Shown piece by piece: positions 1-12,473 of a DNA stretch of 64,000 nt. The stretch comes from Plasmodium malariae (lineage: Eukaryota; Apicomplexa; Aconoidasida; Haemosporida; Plasmodiidae): the NCBI RefSeq assembly GCF_900090045.1, contig NC_041784.1:1652001-1716000 (forward strand), given 5' to 3'. A program made the translations under genes and the position numbers. Below the pieces are notes generated by a model. That model was not told the DNA's origin, did no database searches, and worked only from the letters and a program-made list of their open reading frames with translations. Every line of letters starts with the position of its first letter. Position 1 is the first letter of the stretch.

Positions 1-75
1 CGCACCTCTAAATGCTCACTTGAGTAATATCTGAACATATCTCATATATATTTTTTTTTTTTTTTCCATTCTCAG

Positions 76-737
76 ACACTATACTGCGAAAAAAGTATAA
101 GCTACAATACAGACCGCTGGAAGATGAAGATCCTCACCTATGGCTAGATGCGCCATTAATAAAAATACAAGAATTTGAAAGAAAATTTCCAGATATAGCA
201 TTATGGCCAAAGAATATATCCAATGCTAGTTCAGAATTAAATAACTTGAATGATCCTTTTAATAAACAGTGGTATATGTTAGCTAACCAAATAATTCAAA
301 GTTTAAGTAAATATGAAGGAGGTCATATTTTTGAAAAACTAGTTGATGCAAAAAAACAAAATTGTCCGGATTATTATGATGTAATTAAAAACCCTATGTC
401 TTTTAGTTGTATAAAGGCGAAATTAAAAAAAGGTGTATATGCCTCCCCAACAGAATTTGTTAAAGATGTTCAATTAGTTTTTGATAATTGTAGTTTATAT
501 AATACTTCAAGTTCTCTAGTTGCAATTACTGGAAAAAATATAGAAGCATATTTTAACAATCAGTTAATAGTCACAGGATATAATAATTTTGTTTTAAAGG
601 AAAAGACAATAAATGAGCGTCTGCAAAAAGTTGAAGAAGAAAATATTAGATGGAACGAGCAACAACAGCTGAAAGTTAAACATGAGCAATCAAATGAAGA
701 GAACAAGAGTGAGCAGCATGTCATTCCGAATGCGTAG
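76..737 (+). CDS. BDP1: Bromodomain protein, C-terminal exon (BDP1-like), 5' part outside window
   Basis: Last coding exon of a chromatin reader that binds acetylated lysines on histones. The exon opens right after a T-rich acceptor ending ctcag at 71-75; the frame stays open from there (first two bases complete a split codon) to TAG at 735-737, about 220 codons. The bromodomain follows the WYMLANQ helix. The ZA-loop/helix B segment reads YYDVIKNPMSF, matching the family YxxxIxxPM signature, and the BC loop has NCSLYN with the Asn that contacts acetyl-lysine. A charged coiled-coil-like tail rich in Glu/Gln/Lys follows. The preceding intron's acceptor is inside the window but its exons are not. 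Assignment to BDP1, rather than another Plasmodium bromodomain protein, rests on the neighbouring plasmepsin VII and on the C-terminal position of the domain. Confidence 0.88.
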
Positions 738-2409
738 TAGTCTAAACGGTTCATTAGCAAAAATAGGATAACAACTTTAGTGAGTATCTAAGTTATGTTT
801 CAGTAAAAACAGGAATAACAGAAAGGGAGTACCATATGGAAATTACAGTTTAGAATAGTTACTGTGATGAGGAACTGCTATTGTAATACAGAGAAAAAAA
901 AAAAAAAAAATTTTAATTATTTCTTTTCATTTCTTATAACGTAAACTAGTTGTGCGTATATATGTATGTATTTATGTATGTATGCATGCATTGCATTTAG
1001 GCACACACATTGCAATATATGTATCAAGTGTACATTTGTTTTGACAATTTGTAATTTTTGCACTCTTTTCTATTTGAGAAAAAACAGCAGTTCAACATAT
1101 ATATATTTGTGTCCCTCATAAAATTAAAATATTATACCCTGTTTCAAAAATGTTTTAAATTATGAATATATTTTTAATAAAGTGTTTGTAAGAAAACTAA
1201 ATTTTTTTTTTTTTTATTTTAACACATGTATACATATTATATGTATATATGGGTATACCTATATGCGCATAATTATATGTTCATACCTATCTGTACATAA
1301 TTATATGTGCTTCTTATTTGTATTATGATCATTGTATTTATGTATTCTTCCTTATTTTTTTTTTTTTTTTTCAAACTTAAGTAATATGTTTCTTAATTTT
1401 TAGCGATATATATCTTAAAAAATGCAAATTAGACAAATAATATAACTTCAAAAAAGTATGAAACAGAAAACAAAGTAAATAAAACTATACCGTGGTTGGA
1501 AATATAAGAGGAAATAAATCTTTTTTTTTTTTTTCAACAATTATGTTGACTCTATATACATTTTATTTACACATAAACTCACACATATGACTATTAGACT
1601 TTTGCTGTTATATTGTGACCCTTGTGCTTTTAAATGAGCATATTATGAAAAACGTAATTTGGGGGGTTGGCACATACATATTTTGCTAATCGGTTTTGGG
1701 GAGTAAAGTGTTTGAATCAATTTTAGCAGATTCATTTGATTCTGTATACAAACACACATAAATGTATGTATGTATTTACGTGCGCACATATGTATACAAA
1801 TATTTTCAATCACTTCCCTTACTTCACCTAACCAGATGGAGCTGCCGCTCCCGCTGCTGTTTCCTATTATGATATTCCTTTTTCAAAATGTTTATGTTAT
1901 TTCGAACGAATAGCAACACGTAAGCATCATCTACAACATATATGATTTCATTTTGTTCTGATTTCTGTCCTTGACATAAAGGTTAATATTTGTGTTACTT
2001 TTGACTTAAATTACATTTGCAGTTGTTTTAAAAAAAAAAAAAAAAAAAAAAAGAGCAAAACTTCAAGTGTAAAGACATCAGATGTTGTTCAAAAATAAAA
2101 CATACAAAATTGGAAGCACCAGATTAAACCAGTTTTAAGGGAAATGCAAATAAATGATATTAAAAATGAGGAAAGATAGTGAAAAGTATAACTAAAAATT
2201 GATTATCAAAAAAATTAAATTAAATTAATTTTTTTTTTTTTTTAATGATAAAATTTCAAAATCGTATCTTTCTTTTTCTATTTATTATGTTTATAACTGT
2301 TCTCTACGTTAGTCCGCACAAGTAAATTTGTTTGTTTGTTTGTTTGTCTGTCTGTCTGTCTGATTGCTTTTTTTTTTTTTTTTTTTTTTTTAAAGCAATA
2401 TTTATAAGT
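738..2409. other. Intergenic region with homopolymer tracts and one GC-richer short ORF
   Basis: Poly(A)/poly(T) runs and TATG-rich DNA form the 3' flank of the bromodomain gene and the likely promoter of plasmepsin VII. Direct T runs lie at about 1202, 1358, 1521 and 2229. Only 1836-1913 departs from this background: a 25-codon ORF with a signal-peptide-like start, listed separately. Confidence 0.6.
1836..1913 (+). other. Short ORF resembling a signal-peptide exon, unrecognised
   Basis: ATG at 1836 opens 25 codons ending in TAG at 1911. The peptide starts MELPLPLLFPIMIF and looks like a secretory signal. The DNA (gctgccgctcccgctgctg) is strikingly GC-rich against the surroundings. No continuing exon with clear coding character was found before the plasmepsin start at 2410, so this may be a stray ORF, an upstream ORF in the plasmepsin VII 5' UTR, or a first exon. 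Unproven. Confidence 0.2.
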
Positions 2410-5006
2410 ATGCACAGAGTAGTAGCTCACATTAGTGTTTATTTTCTTCTGAAAATATTGTTAATAAAGTTTGTCTTGTCTATTTTGAACAGTAGGATAA
2501 ATAATGAAACTTATACAATACCAGAAAAAAATGCAAAATATATCAGAAACTCTTATTCGAAGCACTTCAAATTTTTGGAATATCCAGGAGCTTTTGTAAT
2601 GAGTTCTTTTGTACAAACAAATGAGAGAGATAATGTGATATCAATAAAATTAAATAAGCAAGATATTCCTTCGAAAAAAATATCAACATATTATGGACAG
2701 GTAACAATTGGAAAAAATTCAGAAAACAAAATTAATGTTTTATTTGATACTGGTTCAACGGAATTTTGGATACCCTATGAAAATTGTAAAGGTTCAAAAT
2801 TTAATAATACTATTATTCATAATAAGTACAAAAGGACCAATTCTTTCAAATATAAATATGACAAGAAAGGATTACCCAGCTTGTTAGAAGTAAAATATCT
2901 TAGTGGAAAAATAATGGGATTTGACGGTAAATGATAGAGATTTACAATTATTGACAAGCTTATTCAGTACTACCTCTTCCTTTATCCTTAGTCAACTTCA
3001 ATTGCTGATAATACTTATGTTTGTATTAGATACCTATCCATATATGTATGTATACATCAAAAAAGTATTCCTAAACCCATCGAACTTTTAAACTGTTTCT
3101 TTATAACCGTTACGGACATTTTCAGGATATGATACAGTGAATTTAGGGAAAGCTTTGTCCATTCCTGATACAAACATCGCTTTTGCTGTATGTCTCAACA
3201 CACTTTTTGCAGCCACTTAGATTCGTGGTCCTCTTGAAAGATGCCTTTATGCCCATTTCAAAATATATATTCACACACACACACACACCATATCCTTCCC
3301 ATTTTAAAATGATGTAAATGCAAAATTTAAATATACGTCATAATACCCGTTTATTTTTCTCAGACACAAGTAGATATACCAGTTTTAGAAGATTTTAAGT
3401 GGGTAAACAGGCGTTTTACGAAATATTCTGGCAATTTTTGGGCATTGATAATAATGTAAATTGTGCTTTATGCATGTACATATATATATATATATATACA
3501 TGTATATACTCTTATGTGTGTACTTTTTTTATCGAATAAGGATGGTATATTGGGCTTGGGATTCGAGAACGAGGATTCCCAAAAACGTGGAGTAAAGCCA
3601 TTGTTCGTTAAAAACATTTTATTTATTCATAATATCCATAAAAAAAAGAAGAAAAAAAAAGAAATAACACAACAAAACAATATTATATAAATAATAGAAT
3701 TAAAAAGCAAAACATGTATCTTTCTCTAACACTATTTTCAGTTTAGATCACGTGAAGGATGACAAAATCTTGACAGCTAAAAATTACAAAAATATTTTTG
3801 GATACTATATATCGGATAGAGGTAAACATATATGGATACGTTCTTATACGCTAGGATGAGAAGAGGCGTGAACCCTTTTTGTTTTGGGATATTAAAGAGA
3901 ATAAATAATTTTTTTTTTTTTTTTTGTCTTGCTTTTTTTTCAGAAGGATATATTACCTTTGGTGGAGTGGATAATCGATTGAAAAGATCGCCCGATGAAG
4001 AAATTATGTAAGGGATGAAATTTTCATTTCCTTTATTTTTTTTTTTTTTAGTAATTTAGCGTTAAAAGTTTTTATTTTGTGTTCTATTTTCCATTCCTTC
4101 TTTTTCTTTTTCTTCTGAATTAGTTGGACCCCAGTTTCAACTGAAATGGGCTTTTGGACAAGTATTCACAAGATTCTGGAAAGGCGAAGAAAAGCGAAGC
4201 AGCACTTTTTCGTTTTTCTTAATAGATGTATTTGCCAATTCGTATGTATATTTATGTATATATATGTATGGGTATTTATGCATATATATGTATATGTATG
4301 GGTATTTATGCATATATATGTATATGTATGAACATGTATGTATATGTATGTATATGTATGTGTATGTACATGCGAATAACAGTCCATTTGTTTTCTCAAT
4401 TTGCTCTCCTGCTGTGACTTGTTCTAAGTTGATCTGGTTGGAATCAGAAAGGAAAATGCCCCTAATGTGAACAAGGAGCAAGGTGACGAGCTGATAGTAA
4501 AATACGAAGGGTTTCACGATGGAGGGAGTAAATCCATAGTTGATACGGGGACCTTTTTAATATATGCTCCAAAAAAGACTATGGAAAACTACTTAAACGA
4601 TTTAACAATAAATTCTTGTGAGGATAAACATAAATTACCTTACATAATATTTCAAATAAGAGCAAAAGAAATGAAATCAATAAATGGTACAGCTATTATT
4701 GAATTAGTATTGTCTCCAAATGACTATGTCATTGAGTATTTAGATGAGATTAACTCAACAAGAGAATGTGTTTTAGGAATTCAAGCAGATGATCAATCTG
4801 AGGAAGATCATATAGATGGTTGGACCTTGGGCCAAGTGTTTTTAAAATCTTACTACACTATTTTTGATAAAGATAATTTACAAATAGGTTTTGTTAGAAG
4901 TAAACAGAATTTTACTAAGGACGCTTATACGAAAAAATCGTTTCTAAGTGTAAGGTCAAAAAGGGGAAAAGCGAATAAGAACAATTATAACGGACCATTA
5001 CAATAA
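2410..5006 (+). CDS. PMVII: Plasmepsin VII, pepsin-family aspartic protease (8 exons)
   Basis: Secreted A1-family aspartic protease. In the family, plasmepsin VII is made in mosquito stages rather than blood stages (known, not shown here). Exons deduced: 2410-2926, 3126-3187, 3364-3402, 3541-3602, 3742-3821, 3944-4007, 4124-4161 and 4429-5006. Phases agree at every junction and give 479 residues. A hydrophobic signal/anchor (ISVYFLLKILLIKFVLSIL) follows Met1. Catalytic motifs are FDTGSTEFW (Asp113) and VDTGTFLIY (Asp326). The flap region reads YLSGKIMGFDGYD and the C-terminal core holds GWTLGQVFL. The start at 2410 is preferred over 2332 because the latter adds only a T-tract-encoded Phe run. 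The exon 4 donor (gttcgt) is weak but is the only site that keeps phase and family sequence (KPF-LDH). Intron 7 (4162-4428) is a TATG-rich low-complexity tract. Confidence 0.92.
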
Positions 5007-5140
5007 AAAGATAAGCTACAATTTATAGGTAGAAAATGCAAGGGATACTAAGGTAAAACATATGAGAAACAAATAACGTTATAAAAAAGAAATTAGTGCT
5101 ATTTTTGAATGTTATCAAAAAAAAAAAAAAAAAAAAAAAG

Positions 5141-5175
5141 TATAGTATAGTATAGTATAGTTAGTATAGTAGAGC
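5141..5175. repeat. TATAG pentanucleotide microsatellite
   Basis: At least five copies of gtata/tatag in tandem directly after a poly(A) run, then degenerate copies to about 5185. Non-coding, downstream of plasmepsin VII. Confidence 0.75.
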
Positions 5176-5407
5176 ATAGTATAATGATTAAAAAACATGT
5201 TTATGTTAAGATAAACAAATTTCTCCCAGAACGATGCCACCAGTTGTAAGAATATATTGACACATAAATTTAATCTGATAAATAAGAAATTTTAAAAAAT
5301 CTTGTTTATTAAACTTGTATTGGATTATATAAATGTATACGTTTATGTGTATGCACACGTTCTTGTGCGTGTATTTGTTTATGTTCATACGAGAACATTT
5401 AAGCAGG

Positions 5408-5442
<35 letters not shown>

Positions 5443-5619
5443 ACGTATGTACATATACATATATATGTACAACATAAGACTATTTTTCCATTAAAATTTT
5501 TCCTCAATTTTACTATTTTACATACTAATTGAATTGTTCAGAGTTTGCTTAATTTTTTATACTGTTAAATGAATGAACTTAAATAGAAAAAAGAAAAAAA
5601 GAATGAAAAAATGTACAAA

Positions 5620-5811
5620 TGAGTGGACGCAGAATTGCACAAACGAATGGACGCAGAATTGCACAAATGAATGAACACAAAAATGCACAAATGAATGAAC
5701 ACAAAAATGCACAAATGAATGGACACAAAAATGCACAAATGAATGGACGCAGAATTGCACAAACGAATGAACACAAAAGTGCATAAACGAATGAATATAA
5801 AAATGCACAAT
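5620..5811. repeat. 24-bp minisatellite, eight units
   Basis: Eight head-to-tail 24-bp units, consensus tgaatgRacRcaRaaKtgcacaaa. Two subtypes alternate (one with gacgcagaattg, one with aacacaaaaatg). A degenerate half unit precedes at about 5601. Because 24 is a multiple of three and the unit lacks stop codons on the minus strand, all three minus frames stay open for about 90-100 codons, giving 8-residue peptide repeats (HFCVHSFV type). I read those ORFs as by-products of the repeat, not as a gene. Confidence 0.85.
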
Positions 5812-6194
5812 CGAACGAACGAAAAAAGGTCGAAAATGAACCATACAGGCACACATTCTTCTCAACAAATGTTCACTTGAAAAGAAAGGGCCTTAATATA
5901 ACACGCTAAATTCTTGTTTAGCTGCTAAATGTTGATAACACAAAAAATAATTATATTTATGAAAGAAGTTGTCAGTGAAATATAGCATCAAAGAGAGAAA
6001 AAAAAAATTATATGTAGGTCTACTAAATTTAAATAGTATACAGTATAATATTAAATTTTAAGTTTTTTACAAAGTAATATTTAAAAAGAAAAGAGAAGAG
6101 AAAGCATTTTTAATGCATTTGGGTAAGTACTCATAAACATGAATTTACAAATAAAAAATTTCTGTTAAAAAAAAAGGGAGAATTGTGTTTGTAC

Positions 6195-6239
<45 letters not shown>

Positions 6240-6679
6240 TCGTACTAAATTTTAATGAATATAAAAAAAAGGAAAAAAAAATTTTTAATACAAGATACAA
6301 CTGATAAAAAAATGTAAATTTACTTTATATAATTTCATTTTTCTTGCTCGCGAACTAAAAATAAGGGCTTAAAAAAAAAAAAAGGAAAAAATGGAAAAAA
6401 AGGAAAAAGAGAATTGCATCAAACGCAAGTCTGTACTAAATATAAATTAGTTGTATATAAGCATAAGTGACTAAAACGGAGTGAGGGAGCTACATGTATA
6501 TACAATATTAAGCTTGTTTTTACTGCTTTCTTTTCTCCTTATTATTCTTCTTGTTCGTCTCCTTATTCGTCTTCTTATTCATCTTCTTATTTTCTTTCTT
6601 AACATTCTTCATCTTATTCATTCATATTTTCCGTTTTCCATAATTTATAAATAAGGGACTCACACAAAAAAGGTACGGG

Positions 6680-8018
6680 TCATAAGTTGTCAAGGTCTAT
6701 GTCTTGGACTTCTTGGTCGACATATGATAACTCACTAACTGGTGATATGTTACCATTCATATTTGAAGTATTTTTTTCTTTTTTTTGCTTATCCCATAAA
6801 TCTTTACTTGCGTACAACTTAACATACTCTGTTGATAAGGAAAAAAAAATTATGAAAATATAAAAAATTGAAATGATAAAGTATGTATTTATAGTGAAGA
6901 AAATACATATTCATAATTCAATTTGAAAAATATTAAAACACACAAGCACTGGAAAGGAAACATAAAAAAAAAAAAAAAATATATCGAAAAGAATACCTTT
7001 TACTTTTTCTTCATAAATATTTTTGTCTTTCATAAGTAATGAAGCCGCATCACTGTTTAGGGGATCAGATGGATTAGGGTAGGTGAGAAGTTGGGGTAGA
7101 AAAACTTCGAAAACATTTACAAGGCCTTAAAAAAAGGAAAAAAAGAAGAAGGTAGGTGTATCGGTGTGCTATACTGTACAATCATCTATCCGTTCCTATA
7201 TTCATATGCATTTTCATATACTCGTCCGCATGCATATTTGTGTGCGCGTTTGTATACTCCTATTCTTACTGTATAGCGGAGTCCATGTTTGGTTAATGAC
7301 ATCCAGACAAACAGACCCAGACGCTTCATCAACATTCGGGTGTAATAATTTGTTAATAAATCCTATAGAGGGAGAAGCAAAAGGATAATCATCCGGCAAG
7401 GTTACATGAACTTTCCATATTCCTCCTTCATATGCGGCTAATTTGAAAAGAAATCAAAAATACACACAAATATATACTAATAAGGTATGGATACCACTAT
7501 AAACACAAATTCATATGTAATTATATATGCTATAACGAGGATTAATACGAATACACGCTTACACACATGCATACAAAGAGGTTCACATACATACACATGT
7601 GTATATATAAACACGCATGCGACACTAATGTGTAGATATTTCTAAAACTATAAAGTCTTCCTACTTCCATTTGGCCCATGAAACATCACGTCAAAATCTT
7701 GTGTGCTTCCATTGTTTAATTCTAAATCATACCCAGCCATAATACTACGAGAAATGCACACAGTTGTATATGTTTACATATATTATATATACCGAAATAC
7801 ATTTATACATGTACATATGAATATATGCATATTAAAGTCATACACTTACATATAAATGGTGTTACATATATATTTTAAAGTTATTTGTTAGGATTCATTT
7901 TTTTCTTTCTTTCTTTCTCTCTTTCTTTTTCTTTTTCTTTTCTTTTTTTTTTTTTTTTTTGTACTAACAGCTTGGTAAAGTCGCACTGCTTTCTCGTTAA
8001 TGATGTTTGATGATTCAT
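6680..8018 (-). CDS. Ubiquitin-conjugating enzyme E2, UBE2H/Ubc8 type (5 exons)
   Basis: Transfers ubiquitin from E1 to substrates or E3 partners in the cytosol. Exons on the minus strand: 8018-7969, 7744-7665, 7437-7270, 7125-6997 and 6828-6680. All phases agree and total 191 codons plus stop. The UBC fold is complete: MFHGPNGTAYEGG, the HPN motif (residues 76-78), active-site Cys87 in [13 protein letters not shown], and [16 protein letters not shown]. The run CLDVINQTW and the position of Cys87 point to the UBE2H/Ubc8 class. The acidic C-terminal tail ([17 protein letters not shown]) also recalls this class. Met1 at 8018 begins [14 protein letters not shown]; the later in-frame Met at 7740 would lack the first helix. 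Confidence 0.93.
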
Positions 8019-8181
8019 TGTTATATATCTAAATATTTTTTTTCTTCTTTTTTCTTTTTTTCTGTATTTTTTCCCCTCCTTCTGATGCTCTTCTTATGCT
8101 ATTGTACTAGTAGAATTTGTGATACTCTGAATGTTATTATATTGTTAATCCCTTCGTGTGTGATATGTGTATACATATATA

Positions 8182-8212
<31 letters not shown>

Positions 8213-8675
8213 GTAATTAAATCATTCTTTATATTACTGCTTCGATTTTTTAGTAAGTACATAATATAAAATAAACAATATAAACAATTTTATAGTAATA
8301 ATTTTTTTTTTTTTTTTCTTTGTTAACTACCTTACTATATTAATTTTGGACGATAGCAGCATGTAATAATAAATATATAGATGTTTATTTTAATAAAAAG
8401 TACAATGTGAGCTAGTAGTGATAATATTGATGGTGGATATTTTATTTTAATTCTGTACTGTTATACTCACATATAATACTTATACATATGTATGTACTAT
8501 ATATGTATGTATGCATAACATGTATATGTATATTATTCAAAATGTTTAATTTTTAAAAAGTGTGTAGCTTAAAAAATGGTTTTCCTACATGTTTCGTTTT
8601 TTATTATTTATTTTGTAATATTTATTTTGTAATATTTATTTTATATTATTTATATTTTGTTTTTCACTTTTCATT

Positions 8676-8712
<37 letters not shown>

Positions 8713-9482
8713 AATAATATATATGGTTTAACAAAAAAATAAAGGAAAAAAATGGCATTTAATTCTAAAAAATTGTAAGATTTTTTACGAGGTTCTCTGC
8801 AAGGTTCTTTGTGAAGTTCTCGTGACGAACAAAGAAATGTATATATTTACAATAACTTGGTTTGGAGTGGTAAATATGACTTTTTAGTTTAAGGCATAAT
8901 ATTGCAATAAAACTTGAGACTTATTTTTTATATATAATTAGGCTTCTGTTCTTTTGTAAAAACCTTTTCCCTTTTTTATTTAAAAGATGGAGGATATAAT
9001 TTTCATCAAAAGAAGCATTCTGATTTTTTCAAAAAAAGGGGGTTTCTGATTTATTAAAAATGAGATTTCTAATTTTTACCAAAAAGAAGTGTCTGATTTT
9101 TGCGAAAACTACCATCAATATATATATACCTCTTCCTATTTTTTTTTTTTTTTCTTCTGCCCTCTTTTTAGGTTATTATGTGTGTATTTAAAATATAACC
9201 AAAAAAAAAAAAAAAAAAAAAAAAAAAACAAAATAGAAAAGAAAAGAAAAAGATTTGTAATAAAAGTTCCTATACAAATATTATACTATAATACTAAATC
9301 ATAAAAAAAAAAAAAATATATATTTTTACAACTTAAATTAAGTCGAATAAACATAATTTCATAATAAAACTTTAATCATTAATTTTTAATTTTCCATGTA
9401 TATATACATGCGTATATATACAAATATATATACATTGTATATGTAAACATGAAGTTCAATATAAAGCAAAAAAAAAAAAAAA

Positions 9483-9518
<36 letters not shown>

Positions 9519-9719
9519 CTATTTATCTATTTATCTATTTATCTATTTATTTATTTATTTATATATATACATATATATATATAAATTAAAAATAGTGTGA
9601 ACAAATGGATTTTCTATTTTTGTCAAAAAATATCTTTTAAGTGGGTAATGTGTGTAATATATTTACCAAAAAAAAAAAAGAAAAAGGCAATAATGCAATA
9701 TATATACATGCATGTAATG

Positions 9720-9759
<40 letters not shown>

Positions 9760-10002
9760 TTGTACATATATTCACATACATATATTTATATATTATACAC
9801 ATATATACATATATAATATAAAAGGATAAAAACTAAGCCTTTTAAAGCGTGCTCATCAATGAGCTAATATCTTAATTTTTTTTAATAAAATAAGAAAAAA
9901 AAAAAAAAAAAATTAGCATAAATGGAATAATACAGGAAGCGATAAATTAGCATTTATACATGTCGTCTTGTATAAATTTATATATATGCAGAAAAATGTA
10001 TT

Positions 10003-10033
<31 letters not shown>

Positions 10034-10151
10034 TTATATTTTTATTCATATATACATGTGTAAATAAATATGAAGTATATGGGCAATATATGCAAATGTA
10101 TATACAAATGTATAAACAAATATATATTAAAAAATATACGTAAATAAATAA

Positions 10152-10186
<35 letters not shown>

Positions 10187-12473
10187 AAGAGGGTAAAATT
10201 AATAAAAATAGAGCAATAAATATATCAAGGATCACGTACTTAAAAAAAAAAAAAGACAATACTGTCGCGTCAAAATTATTGATTAAAGTGCGTTGGACAA
10301 AAATCTTTAAAACGAAATATAATTATAGATTGACAATGTACCAAATTTACAAATAAAAAAGTTTATTTGTAAGAATAAACTCACATCACAAAAAGTATAC
10401 ATACCAAACTTAACTATATATTGTATATTTCGTGTGTTATATAAGTAAAACATATTTCATGATATATGTACATTACACTTTTAATAATGTATATACGTAT
10501 ATATTTTACTATATATGTGTGTAAAAATTTTGTGATATATATGTACATATATAAATACATATGTATATTTATAGCGTATATTTTGGTATGTATATGTATT
10601 TATCACATGATTTATGTTATGTATACTTAATAATGAATATTTTATAGTATACATATATATATTACATATTTCGCGTTTTGCGTACAAGTATATATATATA
10701 TATATATAACCCAATGAGCTAGATGAACTTCACAATATCGAAGTAGTTTCACAAAAAAGAAAAATAATGTGAATATTTATTTACGTTTAAATATAACCTG
10801 TACATAAAATAAAAATTTTTTTTTCTAAATTTTAAACGTTTTGAATGAAAAATGAAGAAGCTGAAAAACGAAAAAAGCGAAAAACAGGAAAATGATATTT
10901 AAGCAGAAAATATAAATTGAAAGAACGACGCGTAGATGTAACATATATATTTATTGTAGATATATTGTTTATCATTTGCATAATTTTGCCTTATATATCA
11001 TTTTACTTTTCTTTCCATTTAATTTGAACAAAACGTATATTAATAGAACTTCAGCTAAATATACAAATATAAAAACATTATAATTTAGGATGTAACCAAA
11101 TTTTCATGTAGGCATAATGAATGCCTTTTTTTTTTTATTGGAGTTGTCAAGGGTTCATATATTATTTAAATTATTACCAAGTATATATAAGTAACGTTAA
11201 ATTGAATTTTTTCAATGAAAAAAATAAATAATAACAAATTTTTTTTAAGAAAATTCTTAATGTATACAGTAACTATTTTGCTAAATATTTCAATGTATAA
11301 TGTATTTTAATATATGATAGCTTGTTGTAATTAGATAATAATGACATAAGATTATATTGTTTTACCGAACTTTGTTTTGTCCGTATAAAGTTAACAATAT
11401 TGTATTAAGAAAAAAGAAAAAAAAATTAATGAAAGGAAAAAAATAAAATATATTTTTTTAAAATTATTCCGTACTATAATTATTTATATATGTACGGAAA
11501 ATTGAAAAGAAAAGTAATGATATACTTAAGTTGAGGTGATATGGGAGCAAATAAATACTATAAAGTTAATAAATTAGTATGTGTAAATGCACAATTTATC
11601 ACATATTTTTTTTGTGCGCATATGTCCATTCACCTATTGGCGTAGATATTTGATGCTTAACTTGTTCATTAGTATATTTCCTTTTCTTTTTGTCTAATGA
11701 AGTGGTAATACTCTTTTTACGTAAAACAAAAGGGAAAATATAAATTTAATTACGCTCATTTTTGTTGCATGGTCTCATAGCGTAAATGCATAATATGACT
11801 GTACACACATAGTTACATATTCCTTTTTTTTGTTTAAAATGGGTAATCATAGATATTCGCACAGGTACGCATATGTAAGTATTTGAACATATATATGTAT
11901 GTTTATGTATGCACGTATTTGTAACAACCAATATTATAACTTCCTCTGCTTGCTCGAAATGTAGAAAAGTTCCACCATATGGGTTAATGCTTAATTTTTG
12001 TTTGTGCTTATAAATGAAAAAAAAAAAAAGAAAAAAGAAATGAACGAATGAAGGAAAGAATGAACGAATGATGGGGAAAGACTAAATAAAAAATAAGGAA
12101 AATGGCACCAAAATGGTATATGTTCACATTTGCAATATTTTAAAAATGTTTACAGCAAATATATCTTTCAAATTTCAACAATTTTTTGTTTTTTTGAATA
12201 TATATTATGTCATAATTTTGTGCGTATAAATATGTAATTGTTTGGTCTTCAATGCAGTGGTACACCATACGAAATATAACATTTTAAGCAGCATCGCAAA
12301 AATGGAAAAAATTGACCATAAATGGAACAAAAACTGGTCAAAGATTGGCCAAAAATATACGAAAAAAAAGACAAAAAAAGAGAGTGAAAGGAACTGATAA
12401 AGTTTACATAACAAATTTCCACACACGAGTATCGCTTGGGCCTCCACTTTGTTATCTTCCACATATGGCAGGC
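8019..12473. other. Long intergenic region (4.4 kb), no supported gene
   Basis: Unusually long gap between the 5' end of the E2 gene and the 3' end of SLY1. Almost all of it is homopolymer, (TA)n and TATG/TTTATC microsatellite. ORFs at 8007, 8560, 9089, 9597, 10481 and 11746 encode Ile/Tyr/Phe/Lys runs from these tracts and are not credible. About 9000-9110 has four imperfect copies of a tctgattttt-containing unit. Slightly more complex sequence lies at about 10256-10320 and 12040-12110. A non-coding RNA cannot be excluded by eye. Confidence 0.55.
9505..9562. repeat. TATC/TATT microsatellite
   Basis: Tandem tttatcta units, about five copies, grading into ttta repeats and flanked on both sides by (TA)n. 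Confidence 0.8.

Larger units (their letters stand above)
5007..6679. other. Convergent 3' intergenic region with minisatellite
   Basis: Space between the convergent plasmepsin VII and E2 genes. It holds a poly(A) run and TATAG pentamer repeats (about 5118-5175), a 24-bp minisatellite (5620-5811), a (TA)n tract (about 6199-6237) and TTCTTATTC-type repeats at about 6538-6610. No supported gene. Confidence 0.6.

Noticed and set aside
2332..2409. Upstream Met for plasmepsin VII at 2332
   Set aside because: Adds VCLSVCLSD and a Phe run encoded by TTTG/TCTG and T tracts; Met at 2410 gives a normal signal peptide.
4137..4517. ORFs on both strands over plasmepsin VII intron 7
   Set aside because: TATG-repeat intron sequence; splicing 4161 to 4429 restores the protease frame and family sequence.
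5557..5868. Reading the 24-bp array as a CRISPR or as a coding repeat
   Set aside because: Units are contiguous with no unique spacers, and this is a eukaryotic genome; all three minus frames being open shows no coding selection.
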